A DNA stretch of 18,376 nt from Treponema sp. UBA3870 (lineage in GTDB: Bacteria; Spirochaetota; Spirochaetia; Treponematales; Treponemataceae), in contig DGGQ01000099.1 of the NCBI GenBank assembly GCA_002392275.1, positions 1 to 18,376 of the forward strand, written 5' to 3'. The position numbers and the translations under genes are program-made. Below, piece after piece: positions 1 to 7,779 of the stretch. Each line of letters opens with the position of its first letter. The stretch's first letter is position 1. Under the pieces are notes generated by a model. The model was not told the DNA's origin. It was given only the letters and a program-made list of their open reading frames with translations, and made no database searches.

Positions 1-25
1 CTCTAGCCAGGTGAGCTACACCCCC
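1..25 (-). tRNA. tRNA, 5' part only (runs off the window start)
   Basis: Read on the minus strand from position 25, the sequence begins GGGGGTG (7-nt acceptor strand), then TA at tRNA positions 8-9, then GCTC, a D-loop ACCTGGCTA containing the GG pair, and GAG closing the D-stem. This is the canonical first 25 nt of a tRNA. The anticodon lies outside the window, so the identity cannot be read. A 5' end of this kind is common in alanine tRNAs, but that is only a hint. A well-formed promoter directly upstream suggests this tRNA is first in its transcript. Confidence 0.8.
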
Positions 26-38
26 GAAATATGTTGAT

Positions 39-67
39 ATGATAGCAAAATGGAATGGCAAGGTCAA
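39..67 (-). promoter_or_regulatory. sigma70-type promoter of the tRNA
   Basis: On the minus strand, TTGACC (67..62) and TATCAT (44..39) each match the consensus hexamers at 5 of 6 positions and are separated by exactly 17 nt. Transcription would start near position 32, about 7 nt before the tRNA 5' end at 25, a normal distance for a tRNA gene. Confidence 0.65.
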
Positions 68-114
68 TAGGAACGTGAAAATTTATAAAAAAAGTTTATT
101 TTTGGTCCGCGCTC

Positions 115-143
115 TTGTTTTTCAACAGATTTTTTTGTACTTT
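115..143 (+). promoter_or_regulatory. weak candidate promoter of the J-domain gene (possibly leaderless)
   Basis: TTGTTT (115-120) and TACTTT (138-143) are 17 nt apart, and the ATG at 151 is the 8th base after the -10 element. There is no Shine-Dalgarno sequence before the ATG. Hexamer matches are weak (about 3-4 of 6), so this is mainly supported by its resemblance to the other leaderless-like starts in the window. Confidence 0.3.
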
Positions 144-150
144 TTAATTG

Positions 151-735
151 ATGGACGATTTATATGAAGTGCTGGGTGTTGACAGGAACGCCTCGGCTGA
201 AGAGATTAAAAAGGCATACAGGGTTCTCGCAATGAAGTACCATCCCGACAGAAACCAGGGGGATGCGGCTGCCGAAAAAAAATTTCAGCAGATTAACAAC
301 GCCTACTCAGTTCTGTCCGATGAGTCCAAGCGCCGACAGTATGATTTGTACGGCTCCTCGTCTATGTCTGGAAGCTACGGGCCGTCCTCATCCGATTACC
401 GGGCGCAATATGACTACACCGAAAATCCGTTCTGGAAATTCTACTCCAGCCAGCAGAATCAGTCGTCCACCGACTCGAATGACGACGGGCAGAGCCAGAA
501 TCAGACTTTCACATGGTTTACAAGGAGACGGACCAGACCAATCTCCAGAAAGGAGGGGCTTGGAATGTTTGCGAGCGGAATCCTTCAGGGGGTTCTTTGT
601 TTTCTTGGACTGCGCGTTCTTATGTTCTTTTTCCCGTTGAACATTCTTTTGATTGCGGGTGGAATCAAAGGATTTTTGAGGGCCATCAACTCTGTGAAAT
701 ATATTTTCAGAACAGGCTCGGCAGAAAAAAAATAA
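151..735 (+). CDS. membrane-anchored J-domain (DnaJ-like) protein
   Basis: A 194-residue protein with an N-terminal J domain at about residues 3-70. The invariant HPD motif is H31-P32-D33, preceded by the helix EEIKKAYRVLAMKY. The middle (about 70-130) is a Ser/Gln/Asn-rich linker, and residues about 138-177 hold one or two hydrophobic segments. The G/F region, the CXXCXGXG zinc-finger repeats and the C-terminal substrate domains of true DnaJ are absent, so this is a class III-type co-chaperone. J domains stimulate the ATPase of DnaK-type Hsp70; the membrane tail suggests it recruits DnaK to the inner membrane (inference). A TTG lies at 148, but ATG 151 puts the J domain at the usual place. 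No ribosome binding site is visible. The stop codon lies within the infA terminator read from the other strand. Confidence 0.88.
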   Translation: MDDLYEVLGVDRNASAEEIKKAYRVLAMKYHPDRNQGDAAAEKKFQQINNAYSVLSDESKRRQYDLYGSSSMSGSYGPSSSDYRAQYDYTENPFWKFYSSQQNQSSTDSNDDGQSQNQTFTWFTRRRTRPISRKEGLGMFASGILQGVLCFLGLRVLMFFFPLNILLIAGGIKGFLRAINSVKYIFRTGSAEKK

Positions 736-766
736 CCGGAATCCAGCGTTCTGCTTGGACCCGGTT
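725..766 (-). terminator. rho-independent terminator of infA
   Basis: AACCGG (734-739) pairs with CCGGTT (761-766). Inside it TCCAgCG and TGCtTGGA form a further stem around a TTC loop. On the minus strand the hairpin is followed, after one A, by eight T residues (A-run at 725-732 on the plus strand). It lies just after the infA stop and overlaps the 3' end of the convergent J-domain gene. Confidence 0.75.
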
Positions 767-773
767 TCAGTGG

Positions 774-998
774 TTAACGCTCACGGAAAATGATGCGTCC
801 ACGATTCAAATCATAAGGCGAAAGTTCCACTTTTACTGTGTCCCCCGGAACAATTCTGATATAATGTTTTCGCATCTTGCCGCTGAGATGAGCGAGGATT
901 ATGTGTCCTCCGTTCTGCAGTTCGACGCGGAACATTGTGTTTGGGAGAGCTTCCTTTACAACGCCTTCGACTTCAATAGCTTCGTCCTTGTTTGCCAC
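774..998 (-). CDS. infA: translation initiation factor IF-1
   Basis: A 74-residue protein of the S1/OB-fold IF-1 family, which usually has about 72 residues. The core motifs are EAIEVEG, EALPNTMFRVEL, ISGKMRK-like LSGKMRKHYIRI, PGDTVKVELSPYD and the C-terminal RGRIIFR. IF-1 binds the A site of the 30S subunit and works with IF-2 and IF-3 in initiation. The start chosen is GTG at 998, giving MANKDEAIEVEG. GGAGGA at 1008..1003 sits 4-5 nt before it. A longer reading from the TTG at 1010 would translate the ribosome binding site itself and is rejected. The gene stands alone, with its own terminator, and shares a divergent upstream region with the DksA-like gene. Confidence 0.95.
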   Translation of the reverse strand: MANKDEAIEVEGVVKEALPNTMFRVELQNGGHIILAHLSGKMRKHYIRIVPGDTVKVELSPYDLNRGRIIFRER

Positions 999-1125
999 AA
1001 ATTCCTCCAAAATCGTTCGCCTTTTTGAAATCTACCACCAAAGGTTTACGAATTTATTTGCTTTTTTTAAATTCTTATAATAATATGTACAAAATAATTC
1101 AAATTGTCAATAAAGGGGATTTAAT
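999..1125. promoter_or_regulatory. divergent promoter region of infA and the DksA-like gene
   Basis: This 127-nt AT-rich stretch separates two divergent genes. For the plus-strand gene, TATAAT lies at 1076-1081; alternatively TTGCTT (1058-1063) and TAATAT (1081-1086) are 17 nt apart. AAGGGG at about 1113-1118 is the ribosome binding site before ATG 1126. For infA, TTGTAC on the minus strand (about 1092..1087) is a possible -35. The individual elements are not strong enough to fix the transcription starts. Confidence 0.4.
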
Positions 1126-1482
1126 ATGAAAAAAGACTTCATAGAAAAGGCCAAGGAAAAGATGCTCGCCAAAAAGGAGGAGCTGGTCACGTCCATTTCC
1201 GACAGAAACGCTGAAGTCACGGAACTTACAAGCGGATCCGAGCCTGGGGATGAAATAGATGTCGCCTCCTACGCGGTGGACGGAAACCTTCTGAACCAGC
1301 TTGGAGCAAGGGATGCCGAGCTTCTGAACCAAATCAACAGCGCACTCTCCAGAATCAACCAGGGAACCTACGGAATATGCCTTGACTGCGGACAGCAGAT
1401 TCCTGAGCCACGCCTGACATACATTCCTTGGGCCGCATACTGTGTTGACTGCCAGTCCAAGCACGACCGACAGGACCACTGA
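1126..1482 (+). CDS. dksA: DksA/TraR-family zinc-finger transcription regulator
   Basis: A 118-residue protein with an N-terminal coiled coil (about residues 5-80) and a C4 zinc finger: C85-X2-C88 and C106-X2-C109. The coiled-coil tip carries D42-X-X-D45-X-A47, the DXXDXA signature that lets DksA act through the RNA polymerase secondary channel, so it is predicted to be a functional polymerase effector, probably acting with ppGpp on rRNA and amino-acid promoters (family knowledge). It is shorter than E. coli DksA (151 residues) and close to the short DksA/TraR proteins of other bacteria. A good ribosome binding site (AAGGGG, about 7 nt spacing) supports ATG 1126. It is divergent from infA, so two translation/transcription control genes share one intergenic region. 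The symbol is by family and could equally be a TraR-like paralogue. Confidence 0.88.
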   Translation: MKKDFIEKAKEKMLAKKEELVTSISDRNAEVTELTSGSEPGDEIDVASYAVDGNLLNQLGARDAELLNQINSALSRINQGTYGICLDCGQQIPEPRLTYIPWAAYCVDCQSKHDRQDH

Positions 1483-1501
1483 TGCCTTGGTTGACGCTGG
1501 G

Positions 1502-1519
1502 TAGTCCGCTTTCGGATTA
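1502..1519. terminator. weak hairpin between convergent genes
   Basis: TAGTCCG and CGGATTA form a 7-bp stem, with one G.T wobble, around a CTTT loop. The position between the 3' ends of the DksA-like gene and the beta-barrel gene fits a bidirectional terminator, but neither strand has a proper T-run after it. Confidence 0.25.
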
Positions 1520-1531
1520 TTCAGTGTTTCC

Positions 1532-2851
1532 CTAGAATCCAAAAGAGAATCCTAGGGACGCTTTTACACCCGAAAGGTTAAAGGACTTTAGGAAGGAGCC
1601 ACTGCCTGTTCCTATCTGAAGCTTGAGTTCCATGATTCTTAGGTTCGCGAAAATACCCAGCGAGTGCATGAAAACCTTGTCCGTGTACTGTGTGCAGAGG
1701 TTCAGTCCAAGCACGTCGAACAGGGATGCCTGCACCTCAAGACTGTATTCCGGATATATGCTTGCAATGCTGAAGTCCTTCCCGAATGGATTTCGCATGG
1801 CCAGACCCAACTTCGGATGGATGAAGAACCAGTTGTTTCCGAAAGGCCTGAACGCAGCCTCTATTCCCAGTCTGAACGGCCTGTTGATGTAGAATTTTTC
1901 GGACGAGTCGGTTTTGAATCCGCTGAACATGTCTTTTGGATTTTCTGGATTGATGTGCCAGGGATTCTGTCCCTCTTCCTTGGGCTCGCCATTTGTGTAG
2001 TAGTCAAGAATCGGGTCCAGATTCGCCGAAATCTTTGCGGTTGCTGAGAGCCTGTGTTTCAGACTTCCCGGGAACAGTGGCACGTTAACATATCCACCGA
2101 CATCCAGATTGTCAAGAAGCGCATACTCGGCCCTTGCTTTTAAATCGAATCCTGCTGAGTCGCTGAATATGCTCATGGGATCGTTTTTTAAGTCGTCTAT
2201 CGGAAGATTTGTTGGGTTGAAGTTTGTGTTGCCGCTTTCATCCGTCGAAACACAGTTTGCCAGGTCAAGCACCGAGTAGAAATTGAGGTCTGCATTTGCT
2301 TCTGCGGTTATGGAACCGTCATCCATGGTTGTCAGTGATACCGTGGCCTTTGTGTTGGGAAGATAGACAATCGGAATGTAGTATGAAGGTGTGGCTGTGA
2401 TTCTCAGTTTTCCGAATTTAAGGTGGACTGGCACTGACACATCTGTATACGCCTCAAACATCATCTGCATGTCTATTGATGTGTCTGAATCGGAGTCCCC
2501 GTAGTTTCCGTAGGCAAGGAATCTGAAAAAGTCCTGCCCCAGATTAAAGGACATCGCGATGCTTTCTCCAATTGTTAGACCGCCGCCGTATCCATTGATA
2601 TTTACGTCCATAAAGAGGTTTATGTTCTGGTGCATGTTGAGCACAAAACCATCTTTGTCCAGGTCGTCGCAGATTTTTGGCAAATCAATGACCAGATTTT
2701 TTACAAAAATATCCTTCGCGCCAATCAGATTTTCATCGGCCTCAATTGAAAGGTCCAATCCGAAATCAACATAGCGGTGCGGGAAATAGATTTCAGCGTA
2801 GAACGGCAGTGCTGCAAGGGCTACGGCAAACAGTGTCAATAACTTCTTCAT
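1532..2851 (-). CDS. predicted outer-membrane beta-barrel protein
   Basis: A 439-residue protein with a classical signal peptide (MKKLLTLFAVALAALPFYA, cleavage expected before E20). The rest consists of alternating polar and hydrophobic stretches rich in Gly, Asn and Asp. It ends in an aromatic-rich strand whose last residue is Phe (LGFSFGF), the usual BamA recognition signal of outer-membrane barrels. There are no helical membrane segments. I do not recognise a named family. It is the second gene of an operon: its ribosome binding site AGGAGG overlaps the TAG stop of the upstream lipoprotein gene, and its ATG starts 10 nt after that stop, so translation is probably coupled. It probably works with the lipoprotein at the outer membrane (inference); an alternative is a periplasmic beta-rich protein. 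Confidence 0.7.
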   Translation of the reverse strand: MKKLLTLFAVALAALPFYAEIYFPHRYVDFGLDLSIEADENLIGAKDIFVKNLVIDLPKICDDLDKDGFVLNMHQNINLFMDVNINGYGGGLTIGESIAMSFNLGQDFFRFLAYGNYGDSDSDTSIDMQMMFEAYTDVSVPVHLKFGKLRITATPSYYIPIVYLPNTKATVSLTTMDDGSITAEANADLNFYSVLDLANCVSTDESGNTNFNPTNLPIDDLKNDPMSIFSDSAGFDLKARAEYALLDNLDVGGYVNVPLFPGSLKHRLSATAKISANLDPILDYYTNGEPKEEGQNPWHINPENPKDMFSGFKTDSSEKFYINRPFRLGIEAAFRPFGNNWFFIHPKLGLAMRNPFGKDFSIASIYPEYSLEVQASLFDVLGLNLCTQYTDKVFMHSLGIFANLRIMELKLQIGTGSGSFLKSFNLSGVKASLGFSFGF

Positions 2852-2861
2852 GGTCGTCCTC

Positions 2862-5807
2862 CTATTTCTGCCAGACTGTGATTGGCTTGTCGTCGGACAT
2901 TTTTACGACAGCGGCCAGTCTTGCGCTGAGGGAAGAGGAACCTCCGTTCATTCCTTCGCGAGAAAGATAGAATCGTTCCGGCGAGGCATAAGATGTGCTT
3001 TCACCGCTGTTCAGGTCGCGTCCAAGCTGTACCACAATGTTCGGATGGAACGGGTAGCTTGTCATGATGCTCTTTATTTCTTCGCGGGTGAATTCCAGCG
3101 AGCCCTCTCCATTTTTGAATACAATCTCCTTTGGTTTACCGTTTTTCCCAAGACCAGAGGCTTCATCCGTCACCTTCACGGCCAGACTGAAACCAGTGCC
3201 TGGAATCAGGTCGTTTTTGATGCCGTAGCTGATGTAGCATTTTTCAATAAAGTCCGCATAGTCCGCGTACTCGGCAAAACTTGATGGCTCCGTGCGGTTA
3301 AGGAGATCCTTGTACTGCCCGTTCTCGTCTTTTGTGTCGTAATCCTTGTTCGCAATCTTCATTACGTCCACTTTGATTGGCGCGCTCAGGTTGAAATCAA
3401 GGGAAAGCAGCATGGCCATGTCGATTCCAATCTTCAGTTCGGACGTGCCCTCCAGCTTTGACCTGTAGATTGTGGACGTGTTTCCATTCCCGCTGATGTC
3501 GTACATTAGGCGTATATCCTCCGCGTCGGTCATTGAGAACAGGTCCTTCATGTCTATCGCCGGTATGCTTGGGTTTTCAAGGTAGTATGCTATGTTGCCT
3601 GTATCGTTCTTGTTTGCGACAACCAGCGCATCCGTGTTTTCCGGCCACTGCACCGGGTCCACCGTGCGGATTGTCCTTGTCGTCATCGTCGCGTCTGTGG
3701 GGGAGTCTGGAAGTGGAATGCTGCTCAGGAGATCCTTGTACCATGTTGTCGTGACATCGCCGATGGTTTTCTTGTACTTCATATACAGTTTTCCGCCAAA
3801 ACTTATGTCGCTCAGAACTGAGGGGGCCTCGGCAAATAGATACATCGGAAGTGTGCGGAACTTTAGCTTCTTGATTTCGTCATCGAGGTGCAGCTCGCTA
3901 ATGTCACCCAGTCCGCTCATAAGCTCCTTGATGCTGATTGGAAGGGAAATACCCTCGCTGTTGCTCAAATTCAGGTCGTCCATAAGGCTGGTCAAATCCA
4001 ATTTTATCGCGTCCCAGTCGCACACAATTTTTTTCACGGCAAACTTTAGGCTGTAGCTGTCGCCAAGGGTGATGTTCGATACGGAAAAATTGCTGGCGTT
4101 CGGTATTTCAACCTTAAAGTCCAGAGTGTCCCCGAACTGTATTGTCTCATGGCAGGTCCAGTCCACGGTGGATGCAGATGAGCCCGAAGCGATGGTCTCG
4201 TTTCTGTCAAGATAATACTGCGATGCGTTGTTTTTCTTTTTGAGGGCCTGGATATGGATTGGAATGTTGCTCGGGAACGTGTTCATTATTTCGCACCTGA
4301 GTCCAAATCCGTCAAGCCTTGTTGAAGAATCGTTTCCGTTTGCATCGGTCTGGTATTCCGGGAAAGTAATGCTTTCAATTATGTCGGTGTATTGCCTTGC
4401 GTCTTCCGGCATGTTAACGCTCTGGTTGATTGTGTCCAGCCCAAGCTCCGTCAAATCCACCGTGGCGTTTTTGATTTTCGTGAGGGCAAAGGCTATGTTG
4501 CATGGAATGGACACGCTTGTGCTGCCGCCTTTTAGCTCGATGGTCGCGTTCTTGATTTTGCCGTCCTTGAATCTTGGCTTTACATTTACGGTCATATTTC
4601 CAAGCTGCGATGGGTCAAGTGTCGCCCCCCAGGTGAATTCCTTGTTGATTAAATAGTTTCCGCCCTTGTCGGTGCTGCTCCATGTTTGTGAACTAATTCC
4701 GTTGCCGCTAATCGTCGGGTTTCCGCCGTCTATAATCAAATCGATTCCGGACCATCCCTCGGGATTTGTGACCTGTATTGAAAGTTTTGCGTCATCGAAG
4801 GAAGCACTCTTAATCATTGAAGGAAGATTTCCTCCGAGCGAGACTGTTTTTGACTGGTCAAACGAGGACTCGTCTATGCCTAGGTCGCTCACGTTTGCCG
4901 TTACATTTGTAATTTTTGTGGGCATTATGTCCTCAAACTCCCCAGTACCGGTGATTGAGTGTATTTTGGTCGAGTTTCCGCCTGTGGATTGTGCGAAGAG
5001 CTTGATTTTAAACTCTTCCGGTAGTCCCTGCGCTATGTTGAGAGGAATGACAAGGGTATTGTTCTGGGTTATGTCCTGCCAATCACCGCCATTGCTCTTG
5101 GAAAGCTGGGTTATTCCGTCCGTGTCGAAAATTATTGCCTTAAGTTCAAGATGGTAATCGTCCGAGTAAGGCTTGTCAGACGTAAATGTCAGCTTGATTT
5201 TGCCCGAGGAGTAGTAGATTCTTGAGAATGTAACTTTCCCGCCACCAGCTTTTACAGTGGCTTCCGGCAGTACTGTTGTAAAGTCCGCCCCAATTTCCGG
5301 GAGATAGTTTATGTTAAGGTTTTGCACCTCGTAGTTCGTCAGTTTGTCCGAAAAATCCGGTAGCGCAATTGACATTTCCTGGTTGAATGTTACTGCACTT
5401 CCCGCTGTGATTGTCTGGTCCACTTCCGGGAATGAGATGGAATCCCCAATCATGCTCTCCAGATTCAGACCGTTAATCTGGTCTCCAAAATCTCCAAGGC
5501 TCAGAGGCTCTTTCATCTTCATTCGGAGGAGAAAATTCTGCACCTGGCTGTTTTCCTGATCCTGGTAGTCGTAAAGCGCAACCTGGAATCCATCAAGATT
5601 TTTGGTCGCGTCGGTAAACAGGTCTTTAAGGGTCTTTGTGCTGACTTTCTCAAAAAACTCGTCAGGTGGTGTCGCCGTACCCAGCGGAACCTTTAGCTCT
5701 GCGTTCGTCCTTACAGAAATACTTTCGGGCATCTGGAAATTGCCACAGGAAACCATAAGCCCGGTCACAGCCGAAACAGCCATGGCTACTATATATTGTC
5801 TTTTCAT
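2862..5807 (-). CDS. large repeat-containing lipoprotein, unknown function
   Basis: A 981-residue protein. Residues 1-20 form a signal peptide ending LMVS before C21, a loose spirochaetal-type lipobox, so it is predicted to be lipid-anchored. The start is ATG 5807, with GGAGGA (5817..5812) before it; the TTG at 5819 lies in the ribosome binding site and is rejected. The mature part is beta-rich. A module appears to recur about every 145 residues, near residues 297, 441 and 589. It begins with I-x-N-x-T/V and D-L-x-x-L-G-L-D, then a V/I-x-L/M-P segment, I-x-S-x-x-F, and later a hydrophobic beta stretch ending in K-I. Part of a fourth copy may lie near residue 150. Conserved asparagine and aspartate at the module starts suggest Ig-like or adhesin-like sandwiches, but I recognise no family. 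It is the first gene of a two-gene operon with the predicted barrel, which suggests a surface complex. Confidence 0.72.
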   Translation of the reverse strand: MKRQYIVAMAVSAVTGLMVSCGNFQMPESISVRTNAELKVPLGTATPPDEFFEKVSTKTLKDLFTDATKNLDGFQVALYDYQDQENSQVQNFLLRMKMKEPLSLGDFGDQINGLNLESMIGDSISFPEVDQTITAGSAVTFNQEMSIALPDFSDKLTNYEVQNLNINYLPEIGADFTTVLPEATVKAGGGKVTFSRIYYSSGKIKLTFTSDKPYSDDYHLELKAIIFDTDGITQLSKSNGGDWQDITQNNTLVIPLNIAQGLPEEFKIKLFAQSTGGNSTKIHSITGTGEFEDIMPTKITNVTANVSDLGIDESSFDQSKTVSLGGNLPSMIKSASFDDAKLSIQVTNPEGWSGIDLIIDGGNPTISGNGISSQTWSSTDKGGNYLINKEFTWGATLDPSQLGNMTVNVKPRFKDGKIKNATIELKGGSTSVSIPCNIAFALTKIKNATVDLTELGLDTINQSVNMPEDARQYTDIIESITFPEYQTDANGNDSSTRLDGFGLRCEIMNTFPSNIPIHIQALKKKNNASQYYLDRNETIASGSSASTVDWTCHETIQFGDTLDFKVEIPNASNFSVSNITLGDSYSLKFAVKKIVCDWDAIKLDLTSLMDDLNLSNSEGISLPISIKELMSGLGDISELHLDDEIKKLKFRTLPMYLFAEAPSVLSDISFGGKLYMKYKKTIGDVTTTWYKDLLSSIPLPDSPTDATMTTRTIRTVDPVQWPENTDALVVANKNDTGNIAYYLENPSIPAIDMKDLFSMTDAEDIRLMYDISGNGNTSTIYRSKLEGTSELKIGIDMAMLLSLDFNLSAPIKVDVMKIANKDYDTKDENGQYKDLLNRTEPSSFAEYADYADFIEKCYISYGIKNDLIPGTGFSLAVKVTDEASGLGKNGKPKEIVFKNGEGSLEFTREEIKSIMTSYPFHPNIVVQLGRDLNSGESTSYASPERFYLSREGMNGGSSSLSARLAAVVKMSDDKPITVWQK

Positions 5808-5869
5808 GCTGTCCTCCAAGTCAAACCCAAATTGGGCGGAGATTTTATAGACGCTTTTATCCTACAATA

Positions 5870-5875
5870 ATTATA
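5870..5875 (-). promoter_or_regulatory. -10 element of the lipoprotein/beta-barrel operon
   Basis: A perfect TATAAT reads on the minus strand at 5875..5870, about 63 nt before the ATG at 5807. No good -35 element is found 16-18 nt upstream, so the promoter may be activator-dependent or misplaced. The surrounding 5808-5994 intergenic region is very AT-rich and otherwise shows nothing coding. Confidence 0.4.
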
Positions 5876-5945
5876 ACGTATAAAAATGCTATAGGAAACA
5901 ATGAAAATTAAAAATTCAAACAAATTTTTAGAAATTCAATAAATT

Positions 5946-5994
5946 TTGACAAATTTTTTTTACATTTTTGATTTCCACGGAACATATATATAAT
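5946..5994 (+). promoter_or_regulatory. promoter region abutting the start codon of the 174-residue lipoprotein
   Basis: TTGACA (5946-5951) and TTTACA (5959-5964) are -35-like. An AT-rich run, CATATATATAAT, ends immediately before the ATG at 5995. No Shine-Dalgarno sequence lies between. TTTACA with an 18-nt spacer to CATATA (5983-5988) would place the first transcribed base at the A of the ATG. The exact -10 is ambiguous because the TA repeat offers several registers. Confidence 0.35.
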
Positions 5995-6516
5995 ATGAAG
6001 AAAATATTTTTGCTGATTTTGCTCTGTCCGCTGTTTTTCGCCTGCTCCATGTTTTTGGAAAGCCGGGAGACCCATTTTTTTCTTGATTCCGGTGGATTTT
6101 GCGACTGCGATTTCTGGCAGATTTCCGTTTTTGACGGTGAAAATGAGACCCTCTTTTCTCTGGAGACCTGCGCGGACTCTTTTTCGCTGGAACTACCCAA
6201 AAATGTGGCGCTTGGAATCCTTGCGTATCCAGTTAAAGATGGGCTCAGACAGCAGCCTTTCGGGGCAATCTACCCATATTCCGTGGAGGTTTCGGAAAAA
6301 GACTCTTTTCCGGCGTACATCGTTGACAGGCTCTACCGTGGAAGCAGAAGAACCGCCCCCCAGACCCGGGATTTTGTGTCACGCTTCAACTGGTCCAGAT
6401 TTATCAAATCCTGTGCCGAATTTGAAAACCCATGGAGGCTCGACGGTGATAGAATTGTAAAATCAATAGCGTCCGGCAGATTCAAAAAATCCGATTTTAA
6501 GTTGGCCAGAGAATAG
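5995..6516 (+). CDS. small lipoprotein, unknown function
   Basis: A 173-residue protein. Residues 1-16 are a lipoprotein signal peptide (MKKIFLLILLCPLFFA) and C17 is the predicted lipidated residue. The mature part has four further Cys, three of them early (the C-D-C pair near residues 36-38 and one near 60). The C-terminal half is basic and aromatic, with several Arg and Phe. I recognise no domain. The start is ATG 5995, which gives a well-shaped signal peptide; extending to the TTG at 5968 would add nine non-hydrophobic residues. There is no ribosome binding site, and a TATAAT hexamer touches the ATG. It is followed after 65 nt by another lipoprotein gene on the same strand. Confidence 0.7.
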   Translation: MKKIFLLILLCPLFFACSMFLESRETHFFLDSGGFCDCDFWQISVFDGENETLFSLETCADSFSLELPKNVALGILAYPVKDGLRQQPFGAIYPYSVEVSEKDSFPAYIVDRLYRGSRRTAPQTRDFVSRFNWSRFIKSCAEFENPWRLDGDRIVKSIASGRFKKSDFKLARE

Positions 6517-6553
6517 GGAACAGCTGATTAATATGGGAAGCATTAAACAGCGG

Positions 6554-6581
6554 TTCAAAAAATTCCGATAATCGATATAAT
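6554..6581 (+). promoter_or_regulatory. promoter for a leaderless start of the 6.6-kb lipoprotein gene
   Basis: A perfect TATAAT (6576-6581) ends at the base before ATG 6582, and TTCAAA (6554-6559) lies 16 nt upstream of it. The 7th base after the -10 is the A of a second in-frame ATG at 6588. This arrangement would place the transcription start on that codon, without a leader. No ribosome binding site is present. Confidence 0.5.
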
Positions 6582-6587
6582 ATGGGA

Positions 6588-7769
6588 ATGTTCAAGTCGA
6601 GTTTTCTTAGGAAAAGTTTGTTTGTTTTTTGTGTTGGGGCCATTTTTGTTTCATGCTCCAAAAAGGGAGGCGACGCCGGGACCGCATCCAGCGAGCAGAG
6701 TCTTGGGGATGCCCTTGAGCTAAAGGCCGTCCAGAAAAACCACCAGTGGTATTATTTTACCGAAAACTCTTTTGAAAAATGCGAGCTGCCACAAAATTCA
6801 CCAGAGACCTCAGAGCTGCCCTGGACCGAAACTGTCAGGCTTACTTCTGCGGGAACGGTTCCACATGGAGACTCCTCCACGGCCTATGCTTTGGTGAACC
6901 GACTTGGAATGCTGACCTTCACGGAGAACGGAATCGACCTGCACACGGACGCATCAATTTTTTCTGGTGTCACAGCTGATTCAATCGTTTTTTGCGAGGG
7001 GAATCCAGTTTTCTACCTATATAGAAGCAGTTTTTTCAACACCGATTTTGAAGGCTCCATATCGAATGTGGTCCAGCCATCCCGTCCATTTTTGGTGGAG
7101 TACGACACACGCGCAAAGATTTTTTATCCGCTGGTCTCCTACGGGAACCTTGGTCTTGATGATGAGCAGCAGATTTCTGGATACTTTTGGGATGGAAAAA
7201 CATGGTCCTGCTCCGCAAAAAAAAGTGAGGAGGGCAAGCGTGTTGAGTTCACATATTTCGATTGGGAAAGCAAGGTCCCCATCACCGAACTGACCCCCGC
7301 AATCTCCCAAAAATCCGATTTTTCTTTCCGCCAGTCCAGCGAAGAAAGTTACCGCCTTTTGAACATGCCAAAGTTTTTTAATTCCGCCCCACAGTCTCTG
7401 CGTGATTTGGTAGCATCGATTCCAAGCGAATTCACTTTCAACATCACATGGAAAAATGGAAGCGGAACATCGCCGGTCCAATATTACCAGCAGGGAAGCA
7501 GCACAGTTCCACAGTATGCGAACGCGGGTGCGAATGAAAAATATGTCGCCGCAGTATTTGCTGATGGAACCACATATATAAAGCCAGCCGCCTCCGATGA
7601 TGTCATGGCATTCCGTCTTCCACTTTTACCGGCGGGATATGTTTATGGCGATTTTGCTGTTGCGGGGAACACGCTCTATGTCGCATGGGAGCAGACCAAT
7701 TTTTACAAGACAAGCCGCGCAGGATTTTTGAGCGTGAACCTATCCGCAATTATTGGAAGCGCAGGTTGA
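6588..7769 (+). CDS. lipoprotein, unknown function
   Basis: About 393 residues. The signal peptide has a basic start (MFKSSFLRKS), a hydrophobic core and the lipobox IFVSC, with C23 as the predicted acylated residue (from ATG 6588). An upstream ATG at 6582 would add two residues; the promoter geometry favours 6588. The mature part starts with a Gly/Ser/Ala linker, then a long region rich in aromatic residues, Ser and Thr. Recurring pieces such as HQWYYFTENSF, DGKTW-like FWDGKTWSCS and EKYVAAVFADGTTY resemble blades of a beta-propeller, but no family is recognised. It is probably anchored in the inner or outer membrane facing the periplasm. It converges on the three-gene AAA+/VWA operon with only 10 nt between stops. 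Confidence 0.7.
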   Translation: MFKSSFLRKSLFVFCVGAIFVSCSKKGGDAGTASSEQSLGDALELKAVQKNHQWYYFTENSFEKCELPQNSPETSELPWTETVRLTSAGTVPHGDSSTAYALVNRLGMLTFTENGIDLHTDASIFSGVTADSIVFCEGNPVFYLYRSSFFNTDFEGSISNVVQPSRPFLVEYDTRAKIFYPLVSYGNLGLDDEQQISGYFWDGKTWSCSAKKSEEGKRVEFTYFDWESKVPITELTPAISQKSDFSFRQSSEESYRLLNMPKFFNSAPQSLRDLVASIPSEFTFNITWKNGSGTSPVQYYQQGSSTVPQYANAGANEKYVAAVFADGTTYIKPAASDDVMAFRLPLLPAGYVYGDFAVAGNTLYVAWEQTNFYKTSRAGFLSVNLSAIIGSAG

Positions 7770-7779
7770 TTCCGAAAAT

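Noticed and set aside
5946..5951. Perfect TTGACA as the -35 of the 174-residue lipoprotein gene
   Set aside because: At 16-18 nt spacing the -10 position reads TGATTT or similar, a poor match, so this hexamer may be chance in an AT-rich region.
6533..6571. 12-residue basic ORF (MGSIKQRFKKFR) between the two small lipoprotein genes
   Set aside because: Too short, with no ribosome binding site. Its AATATGGGAA context repeats the start region of the next gene, but nothing else supports translation.
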